Origin: CAMDMI01 sp036759185
GTDB lineage: Bacteria > Bacteroidota > Bacteroidia > Cytophagales > Flexibacteraceae
Reading direction: 5' to 3'
Assembly (NCBI GenBank): GCA_036759185.1
Contig: DAIOVD010000079.1
Location: 1 to 18,919 of the forward strand
Length of the DNA: 18,919 bases
Position numbers and translations under genes: made by a program. Under the pieces are notes generated by a model. That model had not been told where the DNA came from. It ran no database searches and worked only from the letters and a program-made list of their open reading frames with translations. The stretch's first letter is position 1. Every line of letters starts with the position of its first letter. This document shows positions 15,701 to 18,919 of the stretch, in pieces.

Positions 15701-17399
15701 CTGCGTAACCACTGCCACACTTTCCGGAAATGATCCCGGTGCTGGGAATTCAGGTCTATGGACAGTTGTTTCAGGAACCGCCACATTTGCCAATGCATCC
15801 AGTTTTTCAACCACTGTTTCCGGTTTGTCGGCCGGGGCAAACGTTCTTCGCTGGACTCTGACAAATGGTTGCGGGTCTTCACCAGATGACGTAACCATCA
15901 CCTCATCAGCTGTGTCCGCCAATGCAGGCAGCAACCAGTCAGTATGTGCTCCCACTGCTACTCTTGGGGCATCAAACCCAACAGCTGGAACCGGAGTATG
16001 GTCCGTTTTGTCTGGCAGCGGAGCGGTTACCACTCCTTCGAACCGCAATTCAGGCGTAACCGGATTATCAATTGGGGTGAACTCATTTATCTGGACCGTT
16101 ACCCTCACTGGATGCCCGGCAGTAAAAGATACCGTCCTGATCACCAGACTGGCCGAGCCTTCGGCTGCGAATGCAGGAAACGATCAGGTATTGTGTGCCC
16201 CCCCTGTGACAATTTCCGCAAATACGCCAACAGTCGGAACAGGACTTTGGTCAGTGGTGAATGGCAATGGAACTTTTTCAAATCCCACCAGTGCAACAAC
16301 TCAGGTAATTGGTTTAACTGCCGGTACCAATACATTCCGCTGGACAATTTCGAACGGAACCTGCACACCAAAAACCGATGATGTGGTTATAACACTAACG
16401 ACTCCACCTGTTGCGAATGCAGGTGCCGACCAGTCGGTCTGCGCTCCAAATGCCACATTCAATGGCAATGCACCGGGTGCTGGTGAATCAGGAACCTGGA
16501 CTTTGCTGAGTGGAGCTGGCACTGTATCATTCCCTTCTCTAAACAACTCAGGGGTTACAGCTTTGGGAGTGGGTTCCAACAAATTTGTATGGAAAATTTC
16601 CCGGACCGGTTGTCCGGATGGAAAAGACACCGTTCAAATCATCCGGAAACAACCTCCTGTGTCCAATGCCGGATCCAGTCAGTCGATTTGTATCTCTTCC
16701 GCTAATCTATCAGCTCAGATTCCTGTTTCCGGAACAGGTCTGTGGACATTGGTATCAGGGGCCGGGATAGTTACAAATCCATCACAGCCTGCTACATCAG
16801 TTACCGGATTGGGTATTGGCACCAATACATTCCGATGGACAGTTTCAGATGCCCCTTGCACAGCCGCCACATCAGAAGTGACCGTAAGCCGTGAGGCCAA
16901 CCCTGTTTCTTTGGGTAAGGACACAATGGTTTGCAGCAACATAACACCGACATACCAGCTTTCTGGTCCAGCGGGAATGACTTCCTATAGCTGGAGCAGT
17001 GGTCAGAATACACCACAGATTTCAGTTTCCACAGCCGCTTCGTATTTCCTTACTGTGCTGACTCCGGGAGGTTGCCAGTTCAGTGACACGGTTGTTGTTG
17101 GCTTCCAGATTTGTGATTTTGTATCATCTGTTTTGGTACCGGGTGCATTTTCTGCACAGGTTGTACCCAATCCGGTAACCGGCTCTGAAAATGCCCGTCT
17201 GCTTATGGATGTGGTAAAACCAGGGGATATTCATTGGGCCATGTATGACATGAAGGGAAGCCAGATCGGTCAGACATCTGTTCAGTTTATGCAGGGTAAA
17301 AATGAAATCATCCTGCCAGCAGGCCTTAAACCTGGAATGTACCACATCACCATTGGTACAATTGGTTTAAGCCGCTCGTTGACCTGGATGGTGAGGTAG
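12792..17399 (+). CDS. Large multi-repeat secreted protein with T9SS sorting domain
   Basis: A 1535-residue predicted cell-surface or secreted protein exported by Sec and then by T9SS. Parts in order: signal peptide (1-24, cleavage after QSRA); five ~130-residue modules (42-176, 183-311, 313-441, 446-570, 580-715), each starting near an NxxC motif and carrying DVWY/F and RVY/F-G-x-NG, resembling pre-peptidase C-terminal-like beta sandwiches; an Ig-like segment (~716-808); a GEVED domain (~809-956, with WIDFNQDGDFADAGE and GEIEEYTV); five ~82-residue PKD-like repeats (962-1367), each with two cysteines ~56 apart; one divergent module (~1370-1437); and a type A sorting domain (~1453-1535, VVPNP to the C-terminus). 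No catalytic motif is recognisable, so an adhesive or structural role is inferred, not shown. It has its own promoter and terminator and looks monocistronic. Confidence 0.88.
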   Translation: MTLKYFKTLLTFALLFFTLFQSRAKTTEHFQPLNPFSVTAAANNECSGATTLTFGIAVNDNNTGATQSLAPNICNGFASPNANDVWYNFTYTAQMDCVIVNPGSNPNSDIIIELFSGACGSLNFLACGNFAEPNSSVQTEGIALSTLGLTVGNNYKLRVYGYNGVVASFSVLLKSGTPLPPPANDNCASPATLNSGATAAGTSLGATQSIAPISCQGFTSSAANDVWYKFTKSTLMDSLIIYPFTAGVDFVLEVRSNNCAAGSSLLCSDQAGAALIEKIPLSSLTNGTIYLARVYARNGASGEYSIRIKSGPANNNCTGATELLASAGQQNGRTVDASQSLAPSTCLGSSDDDVWFKFSMVAGLDSVKVTPVGLFNPVVELRSGTCAASTAVRCSNSVSSSATEKIFVGDLTEGNTYYVRVYSFGTGAGSEGTFQIQLLQGANQPANDECTAPITISFGGVTNGSNTNATETIPAVSCGGSTSTVANDVWYSFTKTDQIDSVRFDGLGLLDLVIDIRLNSCSSGTLVACSNIAGTGQKNLDISNLTNGTTYLLRVFGWNGTTGDFTLEFRDANVVVNPPSNDECFDAVTLTSGTTCTGVGGTNAGATETLPASTTCSGANPGAANDVWYTFTATGTSSIARVTCSTGFDGAIQVYSGSCFGLTSIGCADNLGASNDPDFPAIEEVILTGLTSGQQYYIRVYGYNGTTGSFAVCAFNPNCNSTAAALTTNLSGVVSNQAFSTQVTGGSGEVSYQYSSNQVLWTGFPATTGIVDTLVFTATTNSTLYLRVMTRTGNCYPAYSNIVPLAIRCATPFTYSSGSDRINKITLGTINKTSSSNPMGGNVEDFTSISTSLCKGNTYPLGITVNSAVPSYNRMAWIDFNQDGDFADAGENVLFGTYSSGITTTHSISIPANATSGNCRMRIAIIDNNSGITSTDPCASGPYAYGEIEEYTVNITSSGLVSNAGPNQTICVTTATLSGNDPGAGNSGLWTVVSGTATFANASSFSTTVSGLSAGANVLRWTLTNGCGSSPDDVTITSSAVSANAGSNQSVCAPTATLGASNPTAGTGVWSVLSGSGAVTTPSNRNSGVTGLSIGVNSFIWTVTLTGCPAVKDTVLITRLAEPSAANAGNDQVLCAPPVTISANTPTVGTGLWSVVNGNGTFSNPTSATTQVIGLTAGTNTFRWTISNGTCTPKTDDVVITLTTPPVANAGADQSVCAPNATFNGNAPGAGESGTWTLLSGAGTVSFPSLNNSGVTALGVGSNKFVWKISRTGCPDGKDTVQIIRKQPPVSNAGSSQSICISSANLSAQIPVSGTGLWTLVSGAGIVTNPSQPATSVTGLGIGTNTFRWTVSDAPCTAATSEVTVSREANPVSLGKDTMVCSNITPTYQLSGPAGMTSYSWSSGQNTPQISVSTAASYFLTVLTPGGCQFSDTVVVGFQICDFVSSVLVPGAFSAQVVPNPVTGSENARLLMDVVKPGDIHWAMYDMKGSQIGQTSVQFMQGKNEIILPAGLKPGMYHITIGTIGLSRSLTWMVR
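12915..14936 (+). repeat. Five tandem DVWY-type protein modules
   Basis: The Asp of DVW falls at residues 84, 225, 353, 488 and 626, giving periods of 141, 128, 135 and 138. Each module also has a late RVY/RVF-G motif (158, 293, 420, 554, 699) and cysteines near its start and middle. The DNA of the copies has drifted apart, so these are old duplications visible mainly at protein level. Confidence 0.8.
15675..16892 (+). repeat. Five tandem PKD-like ~82-residue repeats
   Basis: Each copy begins ANAG or SNAG and runs through a Cys, a W-x-x-x-S/N-G core and a VTGL-x-x-G-x-N-x-F/L-x-W stretch to a second Cys. First cysteines are at residues 971, 1052, 1135, 1217 and 1300; second cysteines at 1027, 1108, 1191, 1274 and 1356. 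The within-copy distance is 56, 56, 56, 57 and 56, suggesting one disulfide per domain. Confidence 0.85.
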
Positions 17400-17423
17400 C
17401 ATCTCAGAACGCTCGAATATGAT

Positions 17424-17458
17424 AAAAATGCCGGGATCTGATTCCGGCATTTTTTTTT
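17424..17458 (+). terminator. Intrinsic terminator after the large secreted protein
   Basis: ATGCCGG (17428-17434) pairs with CCGGCAT (17444-17450) around a 9-base loop, and the stem extends by A/T pairs on both sides. A run of eight T residues (17451-17458) follows. It lies 25 bases after the stop codon and is the strongest terminator in the window. Confidence 0.93.
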
Positions 17459-17793
17459 AATCATTCCCGGTCAGGTTAGAATTTTGAACAATCATCCCGA
17501 CAGAAAGAGGTACAAACAGGTAACCTGAAGGAAGGATTTTCCAACCGAAATAATCCACTTAAAACCGGTTTTTCATCCATATTTTGAAATATAAAACAGA
17601 TATGACAATCAACTACTTAACTCTATATTTCTTCAAAAAAATCTATATAATGAATTCATCTGAAAATCTGTTAAAAATAGCCATTCCATATTTGAACCTG
17701 TTTGATAGAAAACAGACCGGAACAGACTGAAAATTCTGTGAAAATCTGATTTCAAATCAAAGCACTTTCATTTTACCAATTATCAGTTAACCA
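17459..17793. promoter_or_regulatory. Long A/T-rich leader region with short repeats
   Basis: About 335 bases with no gene I can support. TATATTTC (17624-17631) is one base from TAnnTTTG but lacks a TTTG at the right distance. The stretch 17711-17759 holds AACAGACCGG/AACAGACTGA in tandem, then TGAAAATTCTG/TGAAAATCTG in tandem, then the palindrome TGATTT-C-AAATCA. A third TGAAAATCTG is at 17661-17670. These lie 35-130 bases before the next ATG and could be regulator sites, but no known operator is recognised. Confidence 0.4.
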
Positions 17794-18919
17794 ATGGAAA
17801 AACTCTACAAATCGAAGCCGATCTGGCTTCTGAGCAATCTCCTGCTCTTTGTTCTACTCTCGAATCTGTCGTTTGCGCAGATTTATGCACCTGAAGGCTT
17901 AAACATGCCGGGTGACTGGAATTCATGGACTAATCCACCTGCAACTGGCTCCCCCTTTGGAGGCGAGTTTCAAGTTAGTGGAGGAGGGGTGAAGCTTATC
18001 ACAACTGGTACTACCCGTTGGCAAACAACCTTCACCGGAACTACCGGAGGAGGGTTTAAATTTACATCCGGTGGAGGCAACCCTTGGGGAAATGAGTGGG
18101 GTGGAGTATCAGTATCAATGAATTCGCTTCAGACCTATACAAGACCTGCGCCAGGCAATAACTCTATCACCTGCAATTCATCAAAATACTATACTATGGT
18201 ATGGGAGGATGTTGGATACACCGGATCTACCAGAGCTATTTTCATGGAGACAAATGCGGCTCCGGTTACGTTTACCAGTATTGCTCAGTCTCCACTAGCA
18301 CCGGCTGTTACACCTGCAGATCCAGTCGATGTAACGGTTACAACCAGTGCTGCCCCAAGTGCAGGTGAAATTGTATATCTTCGCTGGACAACCGACAACT
18401 TCCTTAATTCAACAATGGCAGTTGTTACAATGGTTGGTACTTCAGGTACCGTACAAATCCCAGCCCAGGCTGACGGAACAATTGTTCAGTACTATGCTAT
18501 GACTTCAACAGTAGCTTCTATTTCTGCTGACTACGATCTTCAAACAATCAATGCCAGTGCTTCAGGAAATTATACTTCAGCAGCCGCTGCTCCGGTGAAC
18601 ATCAAATTTCAGGTGGATATGGCCAATGAGGCTGTCAGTGTCAATGGAGTTCACGTAGCCGGAACATTCAATGGTTTCAGCACAACTTCTCATCCATTGA
18701 CTCTTGAGTCAGGAACTATTTATTCTGCCATCATTCCGATTGCGCAGAATGCCAATATTCAATACAAGTTTTTGAACGGAAATACAGCAGGAAATTATGA
18801 ATCTGTTTCCGGAGGATGTACTGTATCAGGAAACCGAGCCTATTCAGTTGGAACTGGAAACGCTGATATTCCTTTGACCTGCTATGGCTCATGCACTGCC
18901 TGCCCTGCAAAGGTCAATG
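17794..18919 (+). CDS. Secreted protein with sugar-binding-like modules, 3' end cut off
   Basis: An open frame from ATG to the window end (375 complete codons, no stop), so the protein is incomplete. Residues 1-28 form a signal peptide with a hydrophobic core and likely cleavage after SFA. The mature part opens with YAPEGLNMPGDWNSWTNPP and a Gly/Trp-rich module (~30-160). A ~100-residue Ig/FN3-like module follows (~162-260). Another runs from residue 268 with FQVDMANEAVSVNGVHVAGT and continues FNGF to an ESVSGGC-x5-GNRAYSV stretch. That last module resembles the starch-binding/CBM48-like E-set sandwiches of secreted Bacteroidota proteins. A C-terminal enzyme or T9SS domain could lie beyond the window, so I assign no activity. 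It follows a strong terminator and a long leader, so it should have its own promoter. Confidence 0.8.
   Translation, partial: MEKLYKSKPIWLLSNLLLFVLLSNLSFAQIYAPEGLNMPGDWNSWTNPPATGSPFGGEFQVSGGGVKLITTGTTRWQTTFTGTTGGGFKFTSGGGNPWGNEWGGVSVSMNSLQTYTRPAPGNNSITCNSSKYYTMVWEDVGYTGSTRAIFMETNAAPVTFTSIAQSPLAPAVTPADPVDVTVTTSAAPSAGEIVYLRWTTDNFLNSTMAVVTMVGTSGTVQIPAQADGTIVQYYAMTSTVASISADYDLQTINASASGNYTSAAAAPVNIKFQVDMANEAVSVNGVHVAGTFNGFSTTSHPLTLESGTIYSAIIPIAQNANIQYKFLNGNTAGNYESVSGGCTVSGNRAYSVGTGNADIPLTCYGSCTACPAKVN

Noticed and set aside
15692..16144. Open frames opposite and alongside the PKD-like repeats (several of 75-150 codons)
   Set aside because: They arise from the low stop-codon density of the Thr/Gly/Ser/Ala-rich repeat DNA, and none has independent gene features.

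Overview
The window looks like a chromosomal segment of a member of the Bacteroidota. The main evidence is a large secreted protein with a type IX secretion (T9SS) type A C-terminal sorting domain and a GEVED domain. A Bacteroidota-type promoter (TTTG, 19 bp, TATTTTG) lies just upstream of it. Start codons lack Shine-Dalgarno sequences and are preceded by A/T-rich leaders, and the short arginine decarboxylase is of the kind common in this phylum. The order cannot be fixed from this sequence. I see no tRNA, rRNA, CRISPR array, insertion sequence, integrase or phage gene.

Layout. (1) 52-2875, minus strand: a short PLP-dependent arginine decarboxylase, then a class I DNA photolyase. (2) 3026-5125, plus strand, divergent from the photolyase: a complete single-chain adenosylcobalamin-dependent methylmalonyl-CoA mutase. 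(3) 5316-9097, plus strand: a tightly packed trio of dTDP-4-dehydrorhamnose 3,5-epimerase (RfbC), a Wza-type outer-membrane polysaccharide export lipoprotein, and a Wzc-type chain-length regulator/tyrosine autokinase with a Gly-Tyr tail encoded by a hexanucleotide repeat. (4) 9137-12591, plus strand: the housekeeping genes lepA, folD and pyrE. A perfect 10-bp hairpin separates lepA from folD, and pyrE has its own candidate promoter. (5) 12792 to the window end, plus strand: two secreted proteins. The first is a 1535-residue modular T9SS cargo with five N-terminal DVWY repeats, an Ig-like spacer, a GEVED domain, five very regular ~82-residue PKD-like repeats, one divergent module and the sorting domain. 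A strong intrinsic terminator follows it. The second is a signal-peptide protein with sugar-binding-like beta-sandwich modules and is cut off by the window end.

How the genes relate. Only region 3 is clearly a functional unit: one sugar-nucleotide step plus the export/length-control machinery of a surface polysaccharide, with no glycosyltransferases, flippase or polymerase in view. The two secreted proteins belong to the extracellular surface/adhesion repertoire. The rest is ordinary metabolism (polyamines, propionate/B12, one-carbon folate, pyrimidines), DNA repair and translation. I found no clear new defence or mobile system. The points most worth a second look are the repeat architecture of the 1535-residue protein, the slippage-prone Gly-Tyr tail of the kinase, the hairpins before folD and pyrE, and a cluster of short tandem repeats upstream of the last gene.
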